Assembly: GCA_002862125.1 (NCBI GenBank)
Contig: PHSP01000001.1
Coordinates: 496,001-560,000 of the forward strand
Direction: 5' to 3'
DNA length: 64,000 nucleotides
Source: Methylobacter sp. KS41
Lineage (GTDB): Bacteria; Pseudomonadota; Gammaproteobacteria; Methylococcales; Methylomonadaceae
In this document: positions 16,459-24,965 of the stretch, piece by piece
Layout: each line of letters opens with the position of its first letter
How positions within the stretch are numbered: the first letter of the stretch is position 1
Translations under genes and position numbers: made by a program
Notes under the pieces: model-generated
Database searches by the model: none
What the model was told of the DNA's origin: nothing
What the model saw: the letters and a program-made list of their open reading frames with translations, nothing else

Positions 16459-17751
16459 ATGCCTAATAATATAGATAGCGGAAGACTTCATCTAAGCAAA
16501 TCAAGTTGCGGTGACGAGCATGATCCAACAGCAATAACTGTTGATGTTGCACAGCAATTTATTATAGATTGCATAAAACCATTGGCTTTTACGAAGCAAG
16601 AACGGTTGTCTTTGCGACAATCCATTGATCGTGTGTTGGCTGAAGATATTATTGCTGAAATGAATGTTCCTCCTTATGATAATTCGGCGATGGATGGGTT
16701 TGCCTTGTGTGCCGATGATATACCTCGGAATGGGACTGTCACATTAAAGGTAGTTGGGAATAGTTTTGCCGGTCATCCATTTCTTGGGAGATGCACAAGT
16801 GGCGAGTGTGTCCGCATAATGACAGGAGCAGTGATTCCTGCCGGTTGCAATACGGTGATCCCGCAGGAGCATGTCGAAATGCTCGGCGCAGCAAGTATTA
16901 GAATTGATGGCCGTACTAGGCTAGTAGAAAATATTCGATTCGTTGGTGAGGATATTCGATTAGGACAAACAGTGTTGACATGTGGTCGACGGTTAACGGC
17001 GGCAGATTTAGGGGTGTTGTCTTCCTTAGGCATCAATAATGTTGCTGTAATGCCGCGCTTGCGGATAGCCTTTTTTTCCACAGGTGATGAATTGCAGCCA
17101 ATAGGAGAAGCCTTACAGCTTGGACAGATATACGATAGTAATCGAAATGTCCTGTTTGGGATGTTGAGCCGCTTGCATTGCAATATAACTGATTTAGGCG
17201 TGGTTGGTGACGACCAAATACAACTACACAATACATTGCAAGTAGCTGCGAAAAACCATGATGTCATTATTAGTAGCGGCGGAGTTTCGGTCGGAGAGGC
17301 AGATTATATACGTCAAGTGTTGAACGAATTAGGCGAAATTGTTTTTTGGAAGGTGGCAATGAAGCCAGGACGACCATTAACCTTTGGCTGTCTAGAACAA
17401 GCATTGTTTTTTGGTTTGCCAGGTAACCCAGTGGCGATGATGGTAAGTTTTAACCAGTTTGTGCATCCGGCACTACAGCATTTAAGTGGCGAAATCGTTC
17501 GTCCGCCTTTAATTTTACAAGCGATGAACAGTTTGCTTTTAACAAAACGAGCGGGAAGAGTAGAGTATCAGCGCGGCATTTTGAGCCAGGCGTCTGATGG
17601 CGGGTTGACAGTATGCAAGACCGGTGAGCAAGGTTCTGGTATTTTACTTTCCATGTCGCAAGCCAACTGCTTCATAATCTTGGCAGCTGATCAAACCCGA
17701 GTGGAAGCTGGTGAAAAGGTTATCGTGCAACCTTTTGGTAACTGGTTATAA
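16459..17751 (+). CDS. moeA: Molybdopterin molybdenumtransferase, complete copy
   Basis: A 430-residue, full-length MoeA. The sequence contains PPYDNSAMDGFALCADDIP, VRIMTGAVIPAGCNTVIPQE, the FSTGDEL segment, the ISSGGVSVGEADY phosphate-binding-type loop and VAMKPGRPLTFG with FFGLPGNPVAM. MoeA catalyses metal insertion into adenylylated molybdopterin. The ATG at 16459 has GGAG 5 nt upstream. It can stand in for the truncated upstream copy. Its sequence is of ordinary proteobacterial type and unlike the fragment before it. Confidence 0.93.
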   Translation: MPNNIDSGRLHLSKSSCGDEHDPTAITVDVAQQFIIDCIKPLAFTKQERLSLRQSIDRVLAEDIIAEMNVPPYDNSAMDGFALCADDIPRNGTVTLKVVGNSFAGHPFLGRCTSGECVRIMTGAVIPAGCNTVIPQEHVEMLGAASIRIDGRTRLVENIRFVGEDIRLGQTVLTCGRRLTAADLGVLSSLGINNVAVMPRLRIAFFSTGDELQPIGEALQLGQIYDSNRNVLFGMLSRLHCNITDLGVVGDDQIQLHNTLQVAAKNHDVIISSGGVSVGEADYIRQVLNELGEIVFWKVAMKPGRPLTFGCLEQALFFGLPGNPVAMMVSFNQFVHPALQHLSGEIVRPPLILQAMNSLLLTKRAGRVEYQRGILSQASDGGLTVCKTGEQGSGILLSMSQANCFIILAADQTRVEAGEKVIVQPFGNWL

Positions 17752-18125
17752 AGTTTGAGTAAAAAAACTGAGTTAAGTAATTACGAACCGATTAATTAAA
17801 CAAAATTCTGACATGCTTCGTCCTTAACAAATACCGATGGGACATTTTTAGCGCTCAACTGGTTCGCAACAGTTAACAAAGATTGTTGAATCCGCCCCTT
17901 AGATCCCTCCGCCTACATAAATAACGACTAGCCCTTCGTTACACTCACCGCTTTCTAACTGTGCTCTTCTCGTTCGAATATCAAAAAGATGCTCTATCCC
18001 CGATAAGTGCGATTCAACCCTGAATCACGCTTATCGGGTTATTCCTGTCTCAAGTTACGATCCTCAGCGCGGTAGAAAGGGATAACGGAAGCGTTCCCTG
18101 CCAATTACTGAACTGCGAAGCACAA
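17752..18125. other. Intergenic region with a long hairpin
   Basis: Non-coding between convergent genes. It contains an inverted repeat at 17998-18038, CCCGATAAGTGCGATTCA pairing with TGAATCACGCTTATCGGG with two mismatched positions. This may act as a bidirectional terminator for moeA and the AhpD-like gene, although no long T run follows. Nothing else is recognised. Confidence 0.5.
17998..18038. terminator. Long hairpin between convergent genes
   Basis: Two 18-nt arms separated by 5 nt, ending in CCCGATA/TATCGGG. The location between the stops of moeA and the minus-strand AhpD-like gene suits a shared terminator. It could also be a REP-type repeat, because no clear U tract follows on either side. 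Confidence 0.5.
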
Positions 18126-18686
18126 CTATGAAGCAAGCGATTTTTCCAAGTTTGCCGCCCAACCGGAATAGCCGATTGTAGGCAAAACTGAAGCCCCGGT
18201 TTGATGCGCGGTTTCCGGATCGACATCGACACCAACCCCATTGACGAATCGGTTCATAAAATTGACCACGCAGCAGATGCACACCACATCAAAAAAGGCT
18301 TGTTCATTCCATCCCTCAGCATAAATTGCATCGACATCTGCTTTGGTGACTTGCGTAGGCGTTAGTGTAAGTTTTTTGGCGTAGATCAATATCGGCTGTA
18401 GTTTTTTATCGACTTTAGGCGAATCAAGGTTAATCTTCATGTCACCGAATATCGATTCATCAATTCCGTAAGCGGTGGCTGCAGGCACATGAGAATGAAA
18501 ACAAAAACTGCAGGAATTTAAGCCGGATATATAAGTGAAAATGAGTTCACGCTCGCCGTCCGTCAAAGGCGATTCTTCTCGCATGATGTCGTCGATGAGG
18601 TGCAAAATCATAATACCCCTTTTAGGATATTTTTGAAAAACGTCTGGTAGATTAGTCGTGCCTGGACTAGAAAGTAAAAAAGACAT
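18126..18686 (-). CDS. AhpD-like / carboxymuconolactone decarboxylase family protein
   Basis: A 186-residue all-helical protein. It carries the family's redox motif C59-x2-C62-x3-H66 (CSFCFHSH) in GLNSCSFCFHSHVPAA. This fold is used by AhpD-type peroxidase-related proteins and by decarboxylases. The cysteine pair argues for the peroxidase-related type. A strong ribosome-binding site (AAGGAGAACA) precedes the ATG. It lies downstream of a TetR gene on the same strand. A paralogue lacking the second cysteine is at 21396-21920. Confidence 0.8.
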   Translation of the reverse strand: MSFLLSSPGTTNLPDVFQKYPKRGIMILHLIDDIMREESPLTDGERELIFTYISGLNSCSFCFHSHVPAATAYGIDESIFGDMKINLDSPKVDKKLQPILIYAKKLTLTPTQVTKADVDAIYAEGWNEQAFFDVVCICCVVNFMNRFVNGVGVDVDPETAHQTGASVLPTIGYSGWAANLEKSLAS

Positions 18687-18830
18687 GTTGTTCTCCTTGG
18701 TAAAGTTGAAATTGAATTAAAAAATTAGTTAGTTTTAAGCTAAAAATCACCTCCCTAATTCGATTGAAAATTATGTACTGATTGGTACATAAATAATAAA
18801 AAAATATGGCCGGGATCATTAAAATAATGA

Positions 18831-19415
18831 TTATTGGTTTGGAAAAACAATCGACAACGCGATAGCCCCTACTTGTTCAAGATTTTCCCGGCAAGGCTTG
18901 GCAACTCCCAGCACCTGGATTCCATAAAAAGCAGCGGTTAAGTAGGAGGACAATACCTGTAGATCGCGGCCTTTAGATATTTCACCTGTGGCTTGCGCTT
19001 TTGACAGGATTTCGAGAATAACATTTTCTAATTGTGATATCCCCATATTGACGATTTCCGCAACTTGGGGGTCTTGACCTCGAAACTCCAACACTGCTTT
19101 ACCTAGCATGCAGGTTTTTTGTTCGTTAATGGTTCGCTCAATCAATTGGTCGAATAACTTCCTTAATGATTCGTAGGCAAAATTTGCTTCTGGCAAGGCC
19201 TTTAAATGTTTGAACAACATGCCAGTGTCGCGGAAATGCCTAAGCGCTTGCAGGTAGAGTTCGTGTTTACTGCCAAAAGCCGCATAAAAGCTGCCCTTGC
19301 CGATGCCCATAGCAGCCAAAAGTTCAGTCATCGATGCGCCCTTGTAACCCTTCCTCCAAAATACTTCCATGGCGCTGGCGATGGCTTGTCGGGTATCGAA
19401 TTCGCGTGTTCTCAT
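18831..19415 (-). CDS. TetR/AcrR-family regulator
   Basis: A 194-residue TetR-type repressor when started at MRTREFDTRQ. The DNA-binding helix-turn-helix is ASMTELLAAMGIGKGSFYAAFGSK (about residues 26-49), and the C-terminal half resembles the TetR_C ligand domain (CMLGKAVLEF). A longer frame to 19472 exists, but the internal start matches the usual N-terminus of this group. It is followed by the AhpD-like gene, which it may control. Confidence 0.85.
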   Translation of the reverse strand: MRTREFDTRQAIASAMEVFWRKGYKGASMTELLAAMGIGKGSFYAAFGSKHELYLQALRHFRDTGMLFKHLKALPEANFAYESLRKLFDQLIERTINEQKTCMLGKAVLEFRGQDPQVAEIVNMGISQLENVILEILSKAQATGEISKGRDLQVLSSYLTAAFYGIQVLGVAKPCRENLEQVGAIALSIVFPNQ

Positions 19416-19615
19416 AAATTTTGCATTGGCCTTTCTGTTCCGTTTGGTACGGAATAAGTCGATAAATAGCATTAAGTCAATAGCACGTTTGGTTTATGCG
19501 AGATGCGAATCCCAAGGCAATGAGGCCCAGTTTGCTCAACCAACACAGTGGACAACTGCATCTTTGAATATTCAGTATCATTTTGGGCTAAATTTCCCGT
19601 TATGCGCATTAAAAG

Positions 19616-19723
19616 TCAAAATCCAGCCCAAATTCCTTTTGTCCCAACCAGAAAGACGGTGATCAATTGAGCCAGTAAAAAAAGCAGGCCAAGCGCTAAC
19701 AAGATTTTTTTCACATCATTCAT
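19616..19723 (-). CDS. Tiny single-span membrane protein, 35 aa, copy 2
   Basis: A paralogue of the 5764-5871 gene, with the same length, the same GAGGTGG ribosome-binding site, the same hydrophobic helix, and an ending GTKGIWAGF. It lies about 280 bp downstream of the intact LysR gene on the same strand. Up to codon 8 the DNA is identical to copy 1. Beyond that, codons such as GGC/GGA, ATC/ATT and ACC/ACA differ silently while only about seven residues change, all conservatively. This supports a real protein of unknown function. Confidence 0.65.
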   Translation of the reverse strand: MNDVKKILLALGLLFLLAQLITVFLVGTKGIWAGF

Positions 19724-20418
19724 TATGTTCCACCTCAGATACAGACATCCTGTCTCGCCGTAAATTACCTTATTTAGAGTAAGAAGTTGAGAAAAGCCTA
19801 GTCAGTCAATCAGATCAAAATATTTGGTATTTATACTGCTTTCCATAGCCTTATCATATAGCTATAAGATTGACACATAATTATTTTTTTGGCTTTAGGA
19901 AGGTAAGCTAATGAGCGCAAGCCTTTTATTGATGTGTCTGAATTAATATTATAAGAAGTCAGGCGCATTTGTAAAAGACTAATTACCTATGAAAACATAG
20001 GGTTTACCTATGGATTAAAACTGTAAGTAAGTTCTTAATTTCAGTATTTTTCTCATTCTTCGGATAATAAATCGCATATATCTGGCGGCTGATTTCCGGA
20101 TTGCTCAAATAACGGCAACGCACATCATCGGCGTTTGCAGGCAGGCTGTACTCCGGCATCAACGCAACCCCCATGCCAGCGCGCACCAAGTTGACAATCC
20201 AATCCTCGCTATTGCTACGGTAAGCGGCGTAGAGGTTGACTTCCTGGTCCTGGCAGATTGCCCGCAGAGTATCCCTAAGTTCGCAGTTCAACCGATCCAA
20301 ATAAGGCTCGGACTGGATTTCCTTGAGGTCGATTTTGCCCAAGTGATTAAAGCGGTGCTTGTTGTTAAACGCAACTACGTACTTTTCGGTATACAGCAAG
20401 GTGGATTGATAGGGCGAA
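19698..20418. repeat. 721-bp perfect direct repeat, right copy
   Basis: Identical to 5846-6566 in the same orientation. This copy is embedded in an intact LysR gene and an intact 35-aa gene, so it looks like the parental arrangement. The left copy is cut short. Recombination between the two would remove 13,852 bp carrying the hydratase-like gene, the cofactor genes, the AhpD-like gene and the TetR gene. Confidence 0.95.
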
Positions 20419-20876
20419 CCCAGCAATTGCAAAGGGGCGCTAATCACCAAATCCAGCAAATCCGATTCCAGTTGCTGCAATAATAAAGTTTCACAGTCGA
20501 TAATCAATTCAAATTCAATATTGGGAAACTCTTGCTTGTAATGGGCAAAAATCGGGCTTAAAAGTTGTGCGCCTATCGTTGCCATCAGGCCTATCCGCAA
20601 CGGGATATTGTTCAACTTGGTAAAACGAAGGGCATCGGCCTTAGTCGTGACTGTTTCCTTGTATATCTTACGAAAGTTAGGCTCCACCAAGCGGCCGAGC
20701 GAAGTCAGCAAACAGCCGGAACGGTCGCGGGTGAACAATTCCCCGCCTAATTCATCTTCCAGTTTTTTAATGGATTGCGTTAAAGATGGCTGAGAAATAT
20801 AGCTGAATTGCGCGGCACGGGTAAAACTGCCGTGATCGCAAACCGCCAAAAAATAACGGATTTGGTGCATTTCCAT
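20004..20876 (-). CDS. LysR-family transcriptional regulator
   Basis: A 290-residue LysR protein. The N-terminal helix-turn-helix reads FTRAAQFSYISQPSLTQSIKKLE (about residues 18-40), and the effector-binding domain fills the rest (VRAGMGVALMPEY). It is divergent from the EthD/AhpD-like/periplasmic/esterase operon that starts at 21001, the classic arrangement for a LysR regulator and its target. The 124-bp intergenic region holds spaced inverted arms that could be its site. The last ~138 codons are duplicated at 6152-6566. Confidence 0.92.
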   Translation of the reverse strand: MEMHQIRYFLAVCDHGSFTRAAQFSYISQPSLTQSIKKLEDELGGELFTRDRSGCLLTSLGRLVEPNFRKIYKETVTTKADALRFTKLNNIPLRIGLMATIGAQLLSPIFAHYKQEFPNIEFELIIDCETLLLQQLESDLLDLVISAPLQLLGSPYQSTLLYTEKYVVAFNNKHRFNHLGKIDLKEIQSEPYLDRLNCELRDTLRAICQDQEVNLYAAYRSNSEDWIVNLVRAGMGVALMPEYSLPANADDVRCRYLSNPEISRQIYAIYYPKNEKNTEIKNLLTVLIHR

Positions 20877-20906
20877 AGTGTCTTCCTCGAACTTATATAG
20901 CCAAAA

Positions 20907-20960
20907 CCTATTCTTCCATAGAAAGTTAGTATTTTACAAGACTTATGATCAGAGAATAGG
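20907..20960. promoter_or_regulatory. Spaced palindrome in the LysR/EthD intergenic region
   Basis: Arms CCTATTCT (20907-20914) and AGAATAGG (20953-20960) are perfect inverted repeats within the divergent promoter region. They could be bound by LysR tetramers, but the long spacing makes this only a candidate. Confidence 0.35.
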
Positions 20961-21000
20961 ATTACATCACCATAAACGAATCCTATGAAAATGAAAAACC

Positions 21001-21327
21001 ATGAAAACTGCAAAATTGATTGTGATGTACCCAACACCTGCCGATGTCGATAGATTTGAACAACGCTATGCAGAGGAGCATGTGCCGATGGCGGTAGAAA
21101 AACTGGCTGGAAAAACCCGCTTTGTTGCGTCGCTGATCAAGTCCAGCATCGGCCAGGAACAAATGCCTTTCCATCGCATTGCCGAAGTTTATTTTCCGTC
21201 AATGCAGGATTTGGAAGCCTGTTTAAATTCACCGGGCGGACAGGAAACCGCACAACATGCCGTTGATATTTCAACAGGCGGTGCGCCGTTATTTTTGATC
21301 GCGGAAGTTGAAAGTTTCGATTTTTAA
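21001..21327 (+). CDS. EthD-family protein
   Basis: A 108-residue protein of the EthD/dimeric alpha-beta-barrel type (KLIVMYPTPADVDRFEQRYAEEHVPMA, with a following HRIAEVYFPSMQDLEACL). EthD is known as a small protein required for ethyl tert-butyl ether oxidation, but most homologues have no assigned function. It is the first gene of a four-gene plus-strand operon divergent from LysR. Another EthD-like protein occurs at 45892-46215. Confidence 0.85.
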   Translation: MKTAKLIVMYPTPADVDRFEQRYAEEHVPMAVEKLAGKTRFVASLIKSSIGQEQMPFHRIAEVYFPSMQDLEACLNSPGGQETAQHAVDISTGGAPLFLIAEVESFDF

Positions 21328-21395
21328 TCCCCTGGCAATTGGGCTATGTATAGCAGCCGATTGCCGATTTTATAATGTTATCATCAGGAGCTACG

Positions 21396-21920
21396 ATGTT
21401 ATACCTGCCACCAAACCCAGACATTAATTCCTTATCCGACATGCTGGAAAAATATCCGCGTCGCCGGGTATTACTATTTAAGGTCATGGAAGAAATCATG
21501 AGAAATCAATCACCTTTCAGCAAGGAAACGCGCCAATTACTGTTTGCTTACACGTCATATCTGAACCAATGCAGCCTGAGCTATGAATACCATAAAGCCG
21601 CTTCATTAGCCTCAGGTCTTGACGAATCCGTATTTGCAGCTTTAAAAACGAGTATTCACAGCGCAAAAATCGATAACAAGCTAAAACCGATACTTCGCTT
21701 AATTAAAAAACTCACCCTGTCGCCTAAGCAAATTACCTATGCAGACGCTCAAAAAATCTTCGATGCGGGTTGGGATGAACATGCGTATTTTGATTCCGTC
21801 TGTATCTGCGCCATCATGAATTGCATGAACCGTTTTATTACCGCTATAGGTATTGACGCCAATTCATCCGGCCTCAATTATACTGATAAGATGCTGTTTA
21901 CTTTAAACTATATCGGTTGA
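21396..21920 (+). CDS. AhpD-like protein lacking the second motif cysteine
   Basis: A 174-residue paralogue of the 18126-18686 protein that aligns over its full length (SLSDMLEKYPRRRVLLFKVMEEIMR). The redox motif here is C59-S-L-S62-x3-H66, so the second cysteine is a serine and disulfide chemistry should be lost. The start at 21396 follows AGGAG by 6 nt; the upstream in-frame ATG at 21375 lacks this. It is the second gene of the LysR-divergent operon. Confidence 0.8.
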   Translation: MLYLPPNPDINSLSDMLEKYPRRRVLLFKVMEEIMRNQSPFSKETRQLLFAYTSYLNQCSLSYEYHKAASLASGLDESVFAALKTSIHSAKIDNKLKPILRLIKKLTLSPKQITYADAQKIFDAGWDEHAYFDSVCICAIMNCMNRFITAIGIDANSSGLNYTDKMLFTLNYIG

Positions 21921-21978
21921 ATGAGTGAAGATGAATTGATAATTCTGCCTTCAACAAAATACAAAAGAGGTTTTGAAG

Positions 21979-22581
21979 ATGAAAAAGAATTTTCCGTTAC
22001 CAGCATTATTCAATACGATAGCTCATGCTTGCCGTGCTATAGCTCTATTTGGATTATTGACCATTACTTTACCATCAGTCGTTTATGCACACAGGGGGGC
22101 AAATGATGAAGTCGATGCCTGCAATATTCTGGTGGGTCATGAACGGGTACACTTTACCGCCTATACTCCAACATTTACCACCAAAGAGTATTGTCAGTCG
22201 ATTCCTCATCTGGGAATGACTAATCTGGTGTTCGATTATGACGGCAAAGGCCTGCGCAATTTAACCGTCGAGTTTGAAGTCACCAAAGAACCGGAAGGAA
22301 CCCGGATTTTCTATAAGGAACCGACAAAAATAAAATCCGGTACGGTCAATGGCGTGGTCGATTTCAGTAAATTCGGTGCAGGTAACTATCTGGCCCATGT
22401 CGCGATTGTGCATAAAGACAAGAGCATTGATAGCCACATACCGTTTTCAGTAGGTCTCGAAGAAGAATACTCAGACAATTTACCATTAAAATCGCTATTA
22501 ATCTTTGTCTTTATAGCAGCAGTTTTTTATTTAATGAAACGCGCAGCCAATAAACCTGTAGCGGGGCCATCCGATGTTTAA
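21979..22581 (+). CDS. Periplasmic protein with C-terminal membrane anchor, unknown
   Basis: A 200-residue protein with a long N-terminal signal segment (hydrophobic about 17-37, ending VVYAHRG). A periplasmic domain of about 130 residues has two cysteines (DACNIL, EYCQSI) and the phrases HFTAYTP, FGAGNYLAHVAIVHK and HIPFSVGLEEE. A C-terminal transmembrane helix (about 169-187) follows. The fold may be an immunoglobulin-like sandwich. The ATG at 21979 has AAAGAGG upstream. The gene overlaps the next gene by 8 bp. I do not know its function; the context suggests a role with the esterase that follows. Confidence 0.7.
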   Translation: MKKNFPLPALFNTIAHACRAIALFGLLTITLPSVVYAHRGANDEVDACNILVGHERVHFTAYTPTFTTKEYCQSIPHLGMTNLVFDYDGKGLRNLTVEFEVTKEPEGTRIFYKEPTKIKSGTVNGVVDFSKFGAGNYLAHVAIVHKDKSIDSHIPFSVGLEEEYSDNLPLKSLLIFVFIAAVFYLMKRAANKPVAGPSDV

Positions 22582-23458
22582 AACCTATTTCGATAAATTT
22601 AAAACCGTTTTGACTTTTCGCAATAGCATGTTTATATTGCTGTTTTTTATGCCTATCTTGATAACGCTGTTAATCTTTTTTAGCGAAGATAATGACGAGT
22701 TTTCGCAGATGGGCAACACGTCTTATAAAAACGAAAAGGTTCAGTCGCGCTGCGAAGTCGGTACACGTCCGGGTGATCCAGGTGCGGATAATGGCGAATC
22801 AACAGGTGAAGGCATTAAATACAATATACGCACGCCGTTGAATTATGATCCCACAATTGCTCATCCATTGCTGATGGTTTATTCACCGGCAAAATCAAAT
22901 CGGGCAAAGACCGAGAAATTGACCGGACTTACGCTAAAAGCGACGACGGCCGGATTTATAGTCGCTTATGCAGATCATCCCGAGTTATCACCTACCTCAA
23001 CCATCGAACTCGGGACTATTCCGGGCTTGATTGCCAAAAAATGGTGTGTTGACGAACAGCGTATCTTTCTTACCGGGCATTCTGACGGTGGAACTGCCGC
23101 GATGGCGTTAGCGTTTATGGCTGGAACCAAACATATCCCCCATGCGATTGCACCCAGTGCCGCCGGTATCGATTATCAGGATTTACGTGATCGCAAGTGT
23201 CCGGAGCCTATCCCTGTCATGATTATGCATAGCACGAATGACCACTTGTTTCCAAAGTATGGTGTACAGTCTTCAGGTTGGTGGGCGGCATGTAATAAAT
23301 GTGAGCCGATACCTGAAGAAATTGAAAATGGTTGCATGGCTTATTCTGGCTGCGCTAATGGCGTAAAGACTTGGTATTGCGAAGGCGATAAACTCCATGC
23401 GCAGTGGCCGGGTATTAATGATACGTTGTTAGATTTCTTTGATTCGATAAGTCGTTAA
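22574..23458 (+). CDS. Membrane-anchored alpha/beta-hydrolase (polyhydroxybutyrate-depolymerase/feruloyl-esterase type)
   Basis: A 294-residue protein with one N-terminal transmembrane helix (about 16-37) and an exported domain. The nucleophile elbow is GHSDGG (serine about residue 168). Candidate acid and base residues lie in MHSTNDHLFP and KLHAQWPG. Several cysteine pairs suggest periplasmic disulfides (CEVG, WCVDE, CNKCEP). The family acts on esters such as short polyhydroxyalkanoates or feruloyl esters. It is the last gene of the EthD operon. The substrate is unknown. Confidence 0.78.
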   Translation: MFKTYFDKFKTVLTFRNSMFILLFFMPILITLLIFFSEDNDEFSQMGNTSYKNEKVQSRCEVGTRPGDPGADNGESTGEGIKYNIRTPLNYDPTIAHPLLMVYSPAKSNRAKTEKLTGLTLKATTAGFIVAYADHPELSPTSTIELGTIPGLIAKKWCVDEQRIFLTGHSDGGTAAMALAFMAGTKHIPHAIAPSAAGIDYQDLRDRKCPEPIPVMIMHSTNDHLFPKYGVQSSGWWAACNKCEPIPEEIENGCMAYSGCANGVKTWYCEGDKLHAQWPGINDTLLDFFDSISR

Positions 23459-23844
23459 GCGATACGGTCTACCGTTGAGAATTGCAGACTTGTTGTGTGT
23501 ACTTTCTATACCCGACACCTAAACCTGCTCAGACTAAATTAACGATCCCCTCCTCACTATCGTCGCTTTGAATCAACCAGTGAGAAAAAACGTTTATACT
23601 TAACGTTAAGGCGCCTTAAATAGTTCTGCAATAACTCAGAACGGCCGTTCTTGGCTGGTAATTCCATTAGGTTCATTAAAATTACTGACTGCTTTCGGTC
23701 GTATGTTGCCATTCGGAAATCTTGCTCAGATGTCTCTTATGGGTCGGTAGTGAGCCTTTAATCATCGTTTGATTTTCCGATTTAAACGTCTGCTTTGGAG
23801 ATGCGACCAGTTAATAACAGTCGCATCTTGAGTTTGCGTTAGGG
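23459..23844. other. Intergenic stretch after the esterase operon
   Basis: No gene is seen. The sequence contains scattered pieces of the interspersed repeat words found elsewhere (for example 'tgactgctttcggtcgtatgttgcc'). It probably holds the terminators of the two converging transcripts, but no clear stem with a T tract stands out. Confidence 0.4.
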
Positions 23845-24474
23845 CTAGATCTCGGTTTGTTCTGATATTTCCAGAGCGTCATCAACTTCAATACCCAAGT
23901 ATCTGACGGTGCTTTCAAGTTTGGTATGCCCCAGCAACAATTGCACGGCTCGTAGGTTTTTCGTCTTACGGTACACAAGCGTTGCTTTTGTTCTGCGCAT
24001 GGTATGGGTTCCGTAAACCGCAGGGTCGAGACCAATCGATTTAACCCAGTCATCCACAATCCGAGCATATTGCCTGGTCGAAAGATGCGGTGAACTATGG
24101 ATTCGGCTTGGAAACAGATATTGATCCGTTTTGAGCTGGGCTTGGTTGATCCAGGCGCCCACCGATTCTCTGGTTTGTTCAGTGATTTCAAACTGAACAG
24201 GGCGGTGTGTTTTCTGTTGCATAATCATAGCCCTCGTTGAAACCCTGTTACTCTGGGCTACATCACACACGCGCAGCTTTACTAAATCGCAGCCGCGCAA
24301 CTTGCTGTCGATGGCCAGATTGAAAAGAGCCAGTTCTCGTGTTCTGTTCGCCAATTGCAGGCGAATACGTATAGCCCAAATCTCCTTGAGTTTCAGAGGG
24401 GATTTTTGACCGATCAATTTGCCTTTATTCCAAGGTATGTGGTGATCAGCGTTAGTAGTGACAATTTGATTCAT
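23845..24474 (-). CDS. Tyrosine-type site-specific recombinase
   Basis: A 209-residue integrase of the short, catalytic-domain type. The catalytic set is visible: R60 (SKLRGCDLVKL), K88, H157 and R160 (HTMRRTKATL), H183 (LLGHTKLES) and the nucleophile Y192 (VRYLG). The start at 24474 is preceded by AGGAG; a longer frame to 24513 includes that site. Its position near a RecD2-like gene and two unknown genes suggests a mobile or formerly mobile module, but no attachment repeats were found. Confidence 0.9.
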   Translation of the reverse strand: MNQIVTTNADHHIPWNKGKLIGQKSPLKLKEIWAIRIRLQLANRTRELALFNLAIDSKLRGCDLVKLRVCDVAQSNRVSTRAMIMQQKTHRPVQFEITEQTRESVGAWINQAQLKTDQYLFPSRIHSSPHLSTRQYARIVDDWVKSIGLDPAVYGTHTMRRTKATLVYRKTKNLRAVQLLLGHTKLESTVRYLGIEVDDALEISEQTEI

Positions 24475-24965
24475 GACGAACTCCTGCGATAGGTGAAGGA
24501 GTGTTATTGTCATGCGTTTCTTGGCTTATAAACAGTCAACAGCGTGCCGGTTGAAACGGCTAAGTATGGCCATTCAAAGGGTCTAAAATAGCTACGATTT
24601 TTTTACGGGTTCCAAATTCCTGTGAAATCAAGACCTATCAGGCTTGACATTTGCCAAACCAATGTCTTATTGCAGGGGCTGTTAATTGCCATAGCGATCC
24701 AGCAGTGCTTCTGGATTCGTTTCCACAATCAATATGTCATGGTGATGTATTTTTAACAAAATACTCTGCCAAAACGTGATCTAGAAATCCGATCAGCGAA
24801 TCGTAGTTATAATGCGGTATTATTTTGTAAATTTTTATGTAGCTACCGGTTAGCTTTACGTTATTTTTTAGAATATAAATATTTGAACGTCGACTTTGTC
24901 GAAAGCTGACTGTCCCGACCGGTAGCCAATGGACATTTTATGTAGGGTAACGAATTAGAGGCCAT
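24475..24965. other. Intergenic region between integrase and hypothetical gene
   Basis: About 490 bp without a gene. It contains inverted arms GCTACCGGT (24842-24850) and ACCGGTAGC (24918-24926), 67 bp apart, just upstream of the next gene. These could be regulatory or part of a recombination site. Fragments of the interspersed repeat occur near 24570. Confidence 0.4.

Noticed and set aside
16045-16474. Overlapping 72- and 130-codon frames on opposite strands before moeA
   Set aside because: Neither has a good ribosome-binding site or a recognisable protein pattern.
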